From: Pedococcus cremeus
Lineage (GTDB): Bacteria; Actinomycetota; Actinomycetes; Actinomycetales; Dermatophilaceae
Direction of reading: 5' to 3'
Assembly: GCF_900111375.1 (NCBI RefSeq)
Contig: NZ_FOHB01000003.1
Coordinates: 124,001 to 188,000, forward strand
DNA length: 64,000 nucleotides
The position numbers were made by a program, and so were the translations under genes. The notes beneath the pieces were generated by a model, which saw only the letters and a program-made list of their open reading frames with translations, made no database searches and had not been told where the DNA came from. Below, piece after piece: positions 51,496 to 61,574 of this stretch (its first letter is position 1; every line of letters begins with the position of its first letter).

Positions 51496-52721
51496 TGGCC
51501 GGCCTTCGTGACGAGCATCAGCGGCAGGGCGGCGACCGAGGCGACGATTACCACGACGAGGTAGACCGTGCCGAGGGTGTTGGCCAGCCGGCCGTTGGCG
51601 TGCCGGCCCATGTAGGTGCGGTCGTTGGCGACCACGAGGATGGGGAAGTAGGTCAGCGGCAGGGCTATGGCGCTGAACACCACGGAGTACTCGGTGACCT
51701 GGACGGGGTCGACCGTCGTCAGCAGCAGCGCGACGCCGGCGATGCACGACAGCAGCACCACGGTGTGGAACCGGGCCGCGCGCAGGGGCGGGACGTACTT
51801 GCCCCACTGCCAGCCGAAGTACTGCGCGATGCTGTAGCCGACCGACAGGCCGGTCTCGCACGCGGCGCCGAAGGTGGCCGCGAAGAAGCCGAGCAGCGCC
51901 AGCGCGAGCCCGATCTTGCCCAGCTCCAGCACCACGGGGAGAGCGACCTGGCCGAGGGTGCCGACCTGGATGCCCTCGGGCAGGAACACCAGGGCCGTCG
52001 CCACGGCGATGGAGACGGAGAGCAGGCCGCCGAGGGGGAAGCCGACGAAGACGTTGGCGCGCATGGTGCGCAGGCTGTCGGCCGTCCAGTGCTCCTCGAC
52101 GCCGCCGGAGGAGAAGAAGAACACCTCGTACGGCGTCATGGCGGCGCCGAACAGCGCCACCGCGTAGTAGAGGTAGGTGGGCAGGCTCTCGTTGCCCGGC
52201 ACCGACGGATGGGTCGCGTCATTCCACAGGGCCGACCAGTCGGGCCCCATCTGCCAGACCGCCACGGCGAAGACCACCAGCGCGAGCCCGGCGAGCCCGA
52301 AGGCGTTCTCCAGCACGGCGAAGCGGACCCGCCACAGCACCAGCCAGACGGCCGCCCCGACCACCGGGATCCAGAGGTACGGGTTGACGCTGGTCGCCAG
52401 CTCGAGCGCCAGGGCCACACCGCCGATCTCGGCGGTGAGCGTGAGGGCGGTGACCGCCATGGAGGCGAGCAGGTTCGCCAGGCCGAGCCGGGGCCCCAGC
52501 CGCTCGCGCACCAGGTCGAAGGTGGCGCGTCCGCTCACGGCGGCGACCCGGCCGCTCATCTCCGCGAACACGCAGATGCCCAGCACGCCCACGGCGACGA
52601 CCCAGACCAGTGAGAGCCCGAAGCGCGAACCGACCAGGGCGTTGGTGACGAGGTCGCCGATGTCGACGAACCCCCCGATGGCGGTGAGGATGCCCAGGGC
52701 CAGGGCGAAGAGCTTCTTCAC
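51492..52721 (-). CDS. NRAMP-related metal transporter with variant motifs
   Basis: A 409-residue transporter with about eleven helices. In helix 1 the canonical DPGN is replaced by D20-I-G-D23 (GGFVDIGDLVTN), and in helix 6 MPH is replaced by M195-T-P-Y-E199. Variants of these sites occur in NRAMP-related magnesium and other transporters (family knowledge), so manganese should not be assumed. GAGGAG precedes GTG 52721. It is followed by the overlapping PRC-barrel gene and preceded by a small lipoprotein gene. Confidence 0.85.
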   Translation of the reverse strand: MKKLFALALGILTAIGGFVDIGDLVTNALVGSRFGLSLVWVVAVGVLGICVFAEMSGRVAAVSGRATFDLVRERLGPRLGLANLLASMAVTALTLTAEIGGVALALELATSVNPYLWIPVVGAAVWLVLWRVRFAVLENAFGLAGLALVVFAVAVWQMGPDWSALWNDATHPSVPGNESLPTYLYYAVALFGAAMTPYEVFFFSSGGVEEHWTADSLRTMRANVFVGFPLGGLLSVSIAVATALVFLPEGIQVGTLGQVALPVVLELGKIGLALALLGFFAATFGAACETGLSVGYSIAQYFGWQWGKYVPPLRAARFHTVVLLSCIAGVALLLTTVDPVQVTEYSVVFSAIALPLTYFPILVVANDRTYMGRHANGRLANTLGTVYLVVVIVASVAALPLMLVTKAGQ

Positions 52722-52737
52722 GGCCGACGCTCCTCGC

Positions 52738-53211
52738 TCACGGCAGGCCGTCCCGGGTGTCCTGGAGCCGTTGCCCGAGCTCCGCGAGCTCGATGCGGGC
52801 CCGCCCCAGCGCTGGGCGGTCGTTGCGGCGCACCGCGATCCGGGCCTGCGCGAGGGCGTCCTCGGTGTCACCCAGGACTCCGAGCACCGTGTCGCGCAGG
52901 GCGTCGTCCTGGCGCGACGCCGGGTCCACCCCGCCGAAGCTGGTCTGGATCGGTCCCATCGCCTTCTCGGAGCTCGTGACCACGGTGTCGGTGTAGGCGC
53001 GGGTGGCCCTGCCCGACAGCCGCGCGCTCGCCGCGAGCTCCGCCGTGCGGGCCTCGCTCGTCGCCGACTCCAGCGCGGCCTTGGCGTTCTGGAGGTAGGC
53101 GCCCCGGTCGAACGCCGGTGTGGCGCAGGCCGTTTGGAGCAGCACCGACAGGACGACGGCCAGCGCGACGGCGGCCCGCACCAGACGGGGGCAGCCGCTT
53201 CGGGCGGTCAT
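52738..53211 (-). CDS. Small secreted or lipidated helical protein
   Basis: A 157-residue protein with a basic start, a hydrophobic segment (residues 12-27) and LLQTACATP, an imperfect lipobox (Gln at -3). The rest is helical and charged, with no cysteine after the lipobox. ATG 53211 overlaps the stop of a 30-codon gene upstream (ATGA), and its stop is 16 bp before the NRAMP-like gene. The family was not recognised. Confidence 0.7.
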   Translation of the reverse strand: MTARSGCPRLVRAAVALAVVLSVLLQTACATPAFDRGAYLQNAKAALESATSEARTAELAASARLSGRATRAYTDTVVTSSEKAMGPIQTSFGGVDPASRQDDALRDTVLGVLGDTEDALAQARIAVRRNDRPALGRARIELAELGQRLQDTRDGLP

Positions 53212-53300
53212 CGGCGGGGCCGCAGGAGCACGACGGCGAGGGCGGCCAGGAGCAGGCCGAACAGCAGCCACCCCAGTCCCAGTGCCCAGCCCTCGTCCAT
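53208..53300 (-). CDS. 30-residue single-helix membrane peptide
   Basis: A tiny gene: MDEGW, then a hydrophobic helix of about 20 residues (GLGWLLFGLLLAALAVVLL), ending RPRR. GGAGGGAG lies about 8 nt before ATG 53300, one of the best ribosome sites in the window. The stop overlaps the lipoprotein start, so it heads the operon with the NRAMP-like transporter. It may be a transporter subunit or simply a coupling leader. Confidence 0.65.
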   Translation of the reverse strand: MDEGWALGLGWLLFGLLLAALAVVLLRPRR

Positions 53301-53463
53301 CCCGTCGCTCCCTCCACGGCCGTCGTCGCCCGGTGGTGACCCGGCCTCATGGTCGTGCGACCTCCGTGCCCTCGCAACCGCTCCGCACCCTGACCTGCGA
53401 CGGTGCCGGGCCCGGCGACCGGCAGCCCCTACACTGGGCGCGCCGGCGGGGACCTGTCGGCGC

Positions 53464-53537
<74 letters not shown>

Positions 53538-53538
53538 C

Positions 53539-54120
53539 TCACTCCTCTTGGGGAGTCGCGGGCCTGAGGGTGAACGTCGCGATCTCCTCGTACCGCGGGC
53601 GGTTGCCCCGTCCCTCCCCGAGGTGGGAGGCGATGAGGGTGACCTCCGAGGCGGTCCACGACGGACCGGCATACCCCTCGAGCACCCGCAGCCAGCGGGT
53701 GGCCTCCGTCGGGCGGCGCAGCCGCGCGAGCGTGATGTGCGGGTGGAACCTGCCGCCCTCGGGTGCGGCCCCGGCGGCGCTGCAGGCGTGGCGTATGCCG
53801 GTCGCGAGCGACCGCAGGCCGCCGTCGACGTGCTCGCGGACACCGGCCCAGAGCACCCGGGCCCGGTAGGGGTTCGGGAAGGCGCCGGCTCCCGCGATGG
53901 CCACCGTCTCCTCGGCGAAGCGCGGCGCCCGGGCGGCCAGGCGCTCGACGAGCGGCTCCACCGTGCGCTCGGGCACGTCTCCCATGAAGGACAGGGTGAG
54001 GTGCCACTGGTTGGGGTCGGTCCAGCGCAGCTCGGCGCCCGCGTCCTGCCGCGGCTCGAGGAACTCGGCGAGGTCCTCGAGGGCCGACTCCGGCGGCACG
54101 ACGGCCACGAACAGGCGCAT
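53539..54120 (-). CDS. thpR: RNA 2',3'-cyclic phosphodiesterase (2H family)
   Basis: A 193-residue 2H phosphoesterase hydrolysing 2',3'-cyclic phosphate RNA ends, historically called 2'-5' RNA ligase. The two catalytic motifs are HLTL near residue 40 and HITL near 127. MRLFVAVVPP is the typical N terminus and sets the ATG 54120 start. Its stop lies 2 bp from the convergent tRNA-Arg. Confidence 0.92.
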   Translation of the reverse strand: MRLFVAVVPPESALEDLAEFLEPRQDAGAELRWTDPNQWHLTLSFMGDVPERTVEPLVERLAARAPRFAEETVAIAGAGAFPNPYRARVLWAGVREHVDGGLRSLATGIRHACSAAGAAPEGGRFHPHITLARLRRPTEATRWLRVLEGYAGPSWTASEVTLIASHLGEGRGNRPRYEEIATFTLRPATPQEE

Positions 54121-54172
54121 GCGCCTATTGTGGAGGCTTGCTCGGGGGGACGACCGCGCGACGAGGCACGAC

Positions 54173-54907
54173 ATGACAGCAGCGACCAGGCCCACGGCTC
54201 CCAGGGCCGACGCGCGCCTGGCGCTCGTGACGGTCCGGCTGGTGGAGGGTGCCGTCCTCGTGCTGCTGCTGGGCGCCGGCCGTGAGCTGTGGTCGGCGTG
54301 GCAGAACGCGGGCGTCGACGGCTTCCTCGGCCGCGGCGCCGTGCTGCTCGACCGGGTCTGGTCGGTGGTGCACAACCAGTCGCAGGGGCCGGTCGCGGCA
54401 GTCGTGTCGGCGGTGCTGCTCGCGGGCTGCCTGTGGGCCGTGCACTGGTCGGGGGAGGGCGGGCTCGCAGCGGCCGCCGGTGCCGGGTCGGTGCGGGTGG
54501 AGGTCGCGGTGCTGGCCGTCATGGGCCTGCTGCTCGCCCTCGCGGACCTGGTGGTCATCGTGGTCGCCGCCGCCGTGCCCTACGGGCCGGAGCTCGGACC
54601 CTCGCCGCTGGCGCCGGACGAGGGCAGGCTGACGACCCTGCTCCCCGTCGCGGCGTGGCCCCTCGCCGCCGTCCTCCTGTATGCCGCCCTGGGCTGCCTC
54701 TGGTGGCTCCTGCGCCCGGAGGCGTCCGACGGACCTGCGCCCGTGCCCGGGTCCGCCGAGGTCGCGCCCGTCGAGGTCGCGCCCGTCGAGGTCCCGGCCG
54801 GCGACGCGGCAGAGCCGCTCGAGGCCACGGCCATGGAGGAGGTGGAGCGCCTCTCCCCGGACGGCTCGACCACCAACGGCTACGACGAGTACTTTCGGCG
54901 GAGCTGA
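54173..54907 (+). CDS. Integral membrane protein of unknown function
   Basis: A 244-residue protein with four hydrophobic segments (about 18-36, 70-92, 108-132, 158-180) and an acidic cytoplasmic tail containing the repeat EVAPVEVAPVEVPAG. GAGG lies about 9 nt before ATG 54173. TATTGT (54126-54131) in the divergent region with thpR may be its -10. The last codons YFRRS and stop are duplicated downstream (see repeat). The family was not recognised. Confidence 0.65.
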   Translation: MTAATRPTAPRADARLALVTVRLVEGAVLVLLLGAGRELWSAWQNAGVDGFLGRGAVLLDRVWSVVHNQSQGPVAAVVSAVLLAGCLWAVHWSGEGGLAAAAGAGSVRVEVAVLAVMGLLLALADLVVIVVAAAVPYGPELGPSPLAPDEGRLTTLLPVAAWPLAAVLLYAALGCLWWLLRPEASDGPAPVPGSAEVAPVEVAPVEVPAGDAAEPLEATAMEEVERLSPDGSTTNGYDEYFRRS

Positions 54908-54992
54908 ACATCCAGCACTTTCGGCGGAGCTGAACATCCAGGTCGGTCGAAGGGGCTGAGGATCAGTACTTCCGGTGCGGCTGAAGTCGTGC
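54891..54992 (+). repeat. 26-bp tandem repeat at the 3' end of the membrane-protein gene
   Basis: ACTTTCGGCGGAGCTGAACA-type units begin at 54891 and 54917 and differ at one base of 26. Degenerate units follow near 54943 and 54968. The first unit contains the gene's final codons and stop. The array fills much of the 142-bp gap before the GTPase operon. Confidence 0.85.
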
Positions 54993-55049
54993 TGGACGCA
55001 CCGGCCTGCCGTGCAGGTGGTTTGCCCCGGGTTGGTTAGGCTTGCCGAC

Positions 55050-56759
55050 GTGAGTGGGTCAGGGGCCGAGGACAACGTTCTGCTGCATGCCGTGTCGGCG
55101 CTGCGCAGCCAGGTCGCGAACTCCACGCTGCCTCTCGAGATCCCCCAGACGCAGACGGCCAAGACCCACCGCGAGGCCCTGCTGCACCAGCTGGACGACT
55201 ACGTGCTGCCGCGGCTGTCCTCCCTCGACGCGCCCCTGCTGGCGGTGATCGGAGGATCGACCGGCGCCGGCAAGTCCACGCTGGTCAACTCGGTCGTCGA
55301 CGCCGAGGTGAGCCGGTCCGGCATCCTGCGGCCGACCACCACCACACCGGTGCTGGTCCACCACCCCCGCGAGCGGCGGTGGTTCGAGGGCGACCGCATC
55401 CTGCCCGGCCTGAGCCGCCTCACCGGCGCCGCCTCGGGTGACGCCGGGCCCGGCTCGGTCCGGCTGGTCGCGTCCGCCGCCCTGCCGCCGGGCATGGCGC
55501 TGCTCGACGCCCCCGACATCGACTCCGTCGTGTCCGCCAACCGCGCGCTGGCCTCCCAGCTGCTCGCGGCCGCGGACCTCTGGCTCTTCGTCACCACCGC
55601 CGCCCGCTACGCCGACGCGGTGCCGTGGGGGCTGCTGCGAGAGGCGTCCGACCGCGGCACCGCCGTGGCCATCGTCCTCGACCGCGTGCCGCCGGAGGCG
55701 ATGACCGAGATCCGGGCCCACCTCGCGTCCATGCTCCGCGAGCAGGGACTGGCGACCGCGCCCATCTTCGGGATCCCCGAGACCAGCCTCACCCCGGAGG
55801 GGCGTCTGCCGGAGGGAGCGGTGACCCGCCTGAAGTCCTGGCTCTCGGCGCTGGCCTCGGACGCCCGGGCCCGCGCGAGCATCGTCAAGCAGACCCTCGG
55901 CGGCGCGCTCGACTCCCTCGACAGCCGCACCGGCGAGCTGGTCGAGGCCAGTGAGCACCAGCACCGCGCTGCCCAGGCGCTGCGCGGCGCGTCCGAGGAG
56001 GCTTACGCCGCAGCGCTGGAGGGCGTCGCGCACGGCATCACCGACGGCACCCTGCTGCGCGGCGAGGTGCTCGCCCGCTGGCAGGAGTTCGTCGGCACCG
56101 GCGAGTTCTTCAAGCAGGTCGAGTCGGCCGTCGCCCGCATGCGCGACCGGCTCACCGCTGCCGTCAAGGGCGCCCCCGCCCCGAGCGGTGACCTCGGCGA
56201 GGCGCTGCAGACCGGAGTCGCGGCGCTCATCTCGGCGCAGGCCGAGTCCGCGGCCACCACGGCAGCACGCGCGTGGCGGTCGGAGCCCGGCGGCGCACCG
56301 CTGCTGGCCGAGCACCCCGAGCTCGCCAAGGCCTCCCCGGGACTGGCCCAGGACATCGACCGCCTGGTGCGCGACTGGCAGGGAGAGGTCCTCGACCTGG
56401 TGCGCTCCGAGGGACGTGACCGGCGCACCACCGCCCGCATCGCGGCATACGGGGTCAACGGCATCGGCGTCATCCTCATGCTCGTGGCGTTCGCGCACAC
56501 CGGTGGCCTCGTCGGCGCCGAGGTCGGCATCGCCGGCGGCACCGCGGTGCTCGCGCAGAAGGTGCTCGAGGCGATCTTCGGCGACCAGGCGGTGCGCGAG
56601 ATGGCGGCCAAGGCCCGCAAGCGGCTCCTCGAGCGGGTGGAGGAGCTGTATGCCGCCGAGCGGGCCCGGTTCGACAAGGCCCTGGCAGGTGTTGAGGTGG
56701 ACAGCGCCCAGGCGACGCGCCTGGCGGACGCGGCGGCAGCGGTGAAGGCGGTTCGATGA
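55050..56759 (+). CDS. Dynamin-like GTPase, first of a pair
   Basis: A 569-residue large GTPase. The P-loop is GGSTGAGKST (residues 68-77), switch I includes TTTTPVLVHH, G3 is LDAPDID, and G4-like is LDRVP. Long helices with a two-helix hydrophobic segment (about 470-505) follow. TAGGCT (55037-55042) lies 7 bp before GTG 55050 (leaderless). The partner GTPase gene overlaps by ATGA. Such tandem genes resemble Streptomyces dynA/dynB, which stabilise sporulation septa; a membrane-remodelling role is inference. Confidence 0.83.
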   Translation: MSGSGAEDNVLLHAVSALRSQVANSTLPLEIPQTQTAKTHREALLHQLDDYVLPRLSSLDAPLLAVIGGSTGAGKSTLVNSVVDAEVSRSGILRPTTTTPVLVHHPRERRWFEGDRILPGLSRLTGAASGDAGPGSVRLVASAALPPGMALLDAPDIDSVVSANRALASQLLAAADLWLFVTTAARYADAVPWGLLREASDRGTAVAIVLDRVPPEAMTEIRAHLASMLREQGLATAPIFGIPETSLTPEGRLPEGAVTRLKSWLSALASDARARASIVKQTLGGALDSLDSRTGELVEASEHQHRAAQALRGASEEAYAAALEGVAHGITDGTLLRGEVLARWQEFVGTGEFFKQVESAVARMRDRLTAAVKGAPAPSGDLGEALQTGVAALISAQAESAATTAARAWRSEPGGAPLLAEHPELAKASPGLAQDIDRLVRDWQGEVLDLVRSEGRDRRTTARIAAYGVNGIGVILMLVAFAHTGGLVGAEVGIAGGTAVLAQKVLEAIFGDQAVREMAAKARKRLLERVEELYAAERARFDKALAGVEVDSAQATRLADAAAAVKAVR

Positions 56760-58453
56760 GCCCGGTGTTGATGGGCAGCAAGCAGGTCAAGGGGCTCACC
56801 GCGGAGGAGCTGGCCGGTCGGTCGGAGTCCCTGGCCGGTGCCCTTGAGCAGGGTGACGGCCAGCTCGACGGCGAGCACCGCGCGGCCGGTCTCGAGGTCA
56901 TCGAGAAGGTCCGCGCCCGCACGGCCCTGCGCGGAGGACACACGGTGGTCGCCCTCGCCGGTGCCACCGGCTCGGGCAAGTCGAGCCTGTTCAACCTGCT
57001 CGTCGGCGAGGACGTGGCCCCGGTGGGCGCCCGTCGCCCGACCACCGCGCGACCGACTGCCGCGGTGTTCGGTGGGGAGAGCGCGACCGAGCTCCTGGAC
57101 TGGCTCGCCGTCGGCCAGCGCCACCACGTGCCGGCCGCCGGCGGCTCCGACCGCGACGGTGGTCGCGGCGCGGTGCCCGGCACCCTCGACGGGCTGGTGC
57201 TGCTCGACCTTCCCGACTTCGACTCGCGGGTGGTCGAGCACCGGCGCGAGGCCGAGCGGATCCTGGCCCTCGTCGACGTGTTCGTCTGGGTGACCGACCC
57301 GCAGAAGTACGCCGACGCGCGGCTCCACGACGACTACCTGCGCGCCCTGACGACGCACAACACCGTGACCGTCGTGGTGCTCAACCAGACCGACCGGCTC
57401 GAGCGCGACGCGGTCAAGCAGGTGCGTGCCGACCTCGTGCGGCTCGCCGAGCTCGACGGCATGAAGGGCCTGCAGGTGCTGACCACCTCGGCCCGCACCG
57501 GGGAGGGGGTCGACGACCTGCGGCTGCGCGTGGCCGCGGCTGTCGCCGGCCAGAACGCCTCGCGCCACCGGCTCGCCGCCGACATCCGGGCCGTGGCGGG
57601 ACGGCTGCGCTCCGACGTCGCCGACTCCGAGCCGGTGCTGGGGGAGTCCGCCGACGACGAGCTCGTCGACGCGCTGTCCCGCGCCGCCGGCATCCCGACC
57701 GTGGTCTCCGCCGTCGAGCGCGACTACCGGCAGGAGGCGCTCTCGCGGACCGGCTGGCCCTTCACCCGGTGGGTGCGCGCCCTGCGCCCGGACCCGCTCA
57801 AGCGCCTGCGGCTCGACAAGGGTGACAAGGACGGTGCCAAGGCGCTGCCCGGCGTCACGGCGGCCGACGTGCGCAGCGCCCTCGGGCGGTCCTCCCTGCC
57901 GCCGGCCACGCCGGCGGCCCGCGCCGCGGTCGACCTCGCCACCCGGCGGGTGGGGGAACGCGCCGGCGAGGGGCTGCCCCCGCGCTGGTCCGACGCGGTC
58001 GCCGACGCGGCCACCCCCGCGGGACCCGACCTCGGCGACGCCCTCGACCAGGCCGTGATGCGCACTCCGCTGCGTGCCCGTGACCCCCTCTGGTGGACCG
58101 TCGTCGGCTGGGCGCAGAACATCCTTGCCCTGCTGTCGGTGGTCGGCCTCGTCTGGCTCGTGGTGCTCGGTGTCATCGGCTGGCTGCAGCTGCCGGAGCC
58201 CGGCACCCCGCGGGTCGGACCGCTGCCGGTGCCGTTCCTGCTGCTCGTCGGTGGGCTGCTGCTCGGCTGGCTGCTCGCCCTGGTGTCGCGGTCGTTCGCC
58301 CGGACCGGGGCGCGACGGCGCGCGGAGCTGATCCAGCGGCGCCTGCGCGACTCGGTCGCCGGGGTCGCCGCCGAGCGGATCGTGGCGCCGGTGCGCGAGG
58401 TGCTCCGCCGTCACCGCACGACCCGCGAGCAGCTCGACCGCGCCCGCGCCTGA
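56756..58453 (+). CDS. Dynamin-like GTPase, second of a pair, membrane-anchored
   Basis: A 565-residue GTPase. The P-loop is GATGSGKSS (69-77), G3 is LDLPDFDS, and G4 is NQTD. Two transmembrane helices (about 450-480 and 490-515) are flanked by an Arg-rich region, which suits the membrane-bound partner in a two-protein dynamin-like machine. It is translationally coupled to the first GTPase. The pair probably assembles as a heteromer (inference). Confidence 0.85.
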   Translation: MSPVLMGSKQVKGLTAEELAGRSESLAGALEQGDGQLDGEHRAAGLEVIEKVRARTALRGGHTVVALAGATGSGKSSLFNLLVGEDVAPVGARRPTTARPTAAVFGGESATELLDWLAVGQRHHVPAAGGSDRDGGRGAVPGTLDGLVLLDLPDFDSRVVEHRREAERILALVDVFVWVTDPQKYADARLHDDYLRALTTHNTVTVVVLNQTDRLERDAVKQVRADLVRLAELDGMKGLQVLTTSARTGEGVDDLRLRVAAAVAGQNASRHRLAADIRAVAGRLRSDVADSEPVLGESADDELVDALSRAAGIPTVVSAVERDYRQEALSRTGWPFTRWVRALRPDPLKRLRLDKGDKDGAKALPGVTAADVRSALGRSSLPPATPAARAAVDLATRRVGERAGEGLPPRWSDAVADAATPAGPDLGDALDQAVMRTPLRARDPLWWTVVGWAQNILALLSVVGLVWLVVLGVIGWLQLPEPGTPRVGPLPVPFLLLVGGLLLGWLLALVSRSFARTGARRRAELIQRRLRDSVAGVAAERIVAPVREVLRRHRTTREQLDRARA

Positions 58454-58588
58454 CGCGGTTCTCCACAAGGCGACGCCGACAGTCCCACCCTCCACAGCTC
58501 CGTGGCCGGGCCTGTCGAGGGTCTCGTCGTCGGCGCCACGCTGGTCCGGCTCCCGAGGGGGAGCTCCAGACCAGATGAGGTGAGAGCA

Positions 58589-59107
58589 GTGAACGAGATC
58601 TATGTGACCGTGCCCGGCCGGCTCGTGGCCGACCCCGAGGCCCGCAACACCAAGAACGGTGTGCCCTTCGCCGCCTTCCGGGTGGCGTCCACCGCCCGGC
58701 GGGTCAACCGCAGCACCGGGGAGTTCGAGGACGCCGGCACCAGCTTCGTCAGCGTGACGGCGTTCCGCTCGCTCGGCGCCAACGTCGCCCACTCCCTCCA
58801 CAAGGGTGACCCGGTGGTCGTCCACGGCCGGATGCGGGTCAACCAGTGGATGCGCCAGGACGACACCCTGGCGACGTCGGTGGAGATCGACGCCTACAGC
58901 GTCGGCCACGACCTGTCCTACGGCACCACGACGTTCGCGAAGGTGTCGCGCGCGCAGGTCGACCGCACCGACCGGCTGTCCGACGAGGCGGTGCAGGCAG
59001 CGCACGCCCGGGCGAGCGGCGAGGAGCTCGACGCCGAGACCGACCCCTACGTGGTGGAGGACGAGGAGGCCTTCGAGCCCGCCGAGGCGGCCCTCACGAA
59101 CGCCTGA
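58589..59107 (+). CDS. ssb: Single-stranded DNA-binding protein
   Basis: A 172-residue OB-fold protein: EIYVTVPGRLVADPEARNTKNG, AAFRVASTARR, FVSVTAFRSLGANVAHSLHKGDPVVVHGRM, then an acidic tail. The usual C-terminal DDDIPF-type tip is missing; it ends EPAEAALTNA, which suggests a paralogue not recruiting the standard SSB partners. GAGG lies 9 nt before GTG 58589. It sits between the GTPase pair and ettA. Confidence 0.88.
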   Translation: MNEIYVTVPGRLVADPEARNTKNGVPFAAFRVASTARRVNRSTGEFEDAGTSFVSVTAFRSLGANVAHSLHKGDPVVVHGRMRVNQWMRQDDTLATSVEIDAYSVGHDLSYGTTTFAKVSRAQVDRTDRLSDEAVQAAHARASGEELDAETDPYVVEDEEAFEPAEAALTNA

Positions 59108-59149
59108 CGCGATTCGGGGCATGGGGGCAGGGACAGATAGCCTGCCCCC

Positions 59150-60832
<1,683 letters not shown>

Positions 60833-60980
60833 CAGGTCGCCACAGGCCGGGAGCACCACCGACGGCGTCGTCCGTGTCGAACCGCTGCGGCGGAGCGACG
60901 GGGACGACGCTGTCGTCGTGGTGACGGGGCGCCTTCGTTCTGGGGGCCACCGCGTCGTGTCCGGCGCTTGGGTTGACGGT

Positions 60981-61024
60981 TCAGGTGGCGGCTGCCGACC
61001 GGTCAGGTGACGGCTGCCGGCCTC
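60981..61024. repeat. 22-bp tandem duplication at the DoxX-like gene's 3' end
   Basis: TCAGGTGGCGGCTGCCG (60981-60997) and TCAGGTGACGGCTGCCG (61003-61019) are spaced by 22 bp with one mismatch. The second copy is the last codons and stop of the minus-strand gene. The rest of the 170-bp gap after ettA shows no gene. Confidence 0.7.
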
Positions 61025-61482
61025 AGAGGCGCGGCGCCACCGAGGGCGGGCCAGTCGCGCCGGGCTGCCCAGACCAGGAAGGCCAGCACGGGGATGCTCC
61101 AGAACCAGAACCCCCAGCCGAACAGCATGAGGCCGACGTGGAAGGCGATGACGCCCACCCACCCCACCTTGGCCGCCGCGCCACCCCGCAGGAGCAGCAG
61201 CCCCATGGCCAGCTCGCCGGCCATGACCAGCAGCGCCCAGAGCACGGCGTGGGCCATGAACACGTCGGTCCAGCCGTCGCGCACGAAGGGGAGCATGGAG
61301 CCGTCGGCGAAGTGGCGGTAGACCTCGACATCGGCCGCGACCATGCCGAGGTGCACGCCGCCGGTGAAGAGGAAGAAGCAGCCCACCGCCCTGCGCAGGG
61401 TGCCCGAACGCGCATCCCTCCCGGCGGCGGCAGGTGCCTCAGCGGTCCCCGGCAGGGAACCGGCTGCGTGAGCTGCGGACAT
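61003..61482 (-). CDS. DoxX/MauE-like small membrane protein
   Basis: A 159-residue protein with four helices after a 30-residue Ala-rich start. The first helix (RRAVGCFFLFTGGVHLGMV) and the third with AGELAMGLLLL resemble DoxX-like quinol-associated proteins. GGAGG lies 7 nt before ATG 61482. Its role is unknown. Confidence 0.68.
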   Translation of the reverse strand: MSAAHAAGSLPGTAEAPAAAGRDARSGTLRRAVGCFFLFTGGVHLGMVAADVEVYRHFADGSMLPFVRDGWTDVFMAHAVLWALLVMAGELAMGLLLLRGGAAAKVGWVGVIAFHVGLMLFGWGFWFWSIPVLAFLVWAARRDWPALGGAAPLRPAAVT

Positions 61483-61574
61483 CGGACCACCTCCAGGCTC
61501 CACGGTGAGGGCGGCCGGGGATGCCCGGCAGGGGCGATGGTCCCGTGGGCGCAGGGGTAACGGCCGGTTGACGG

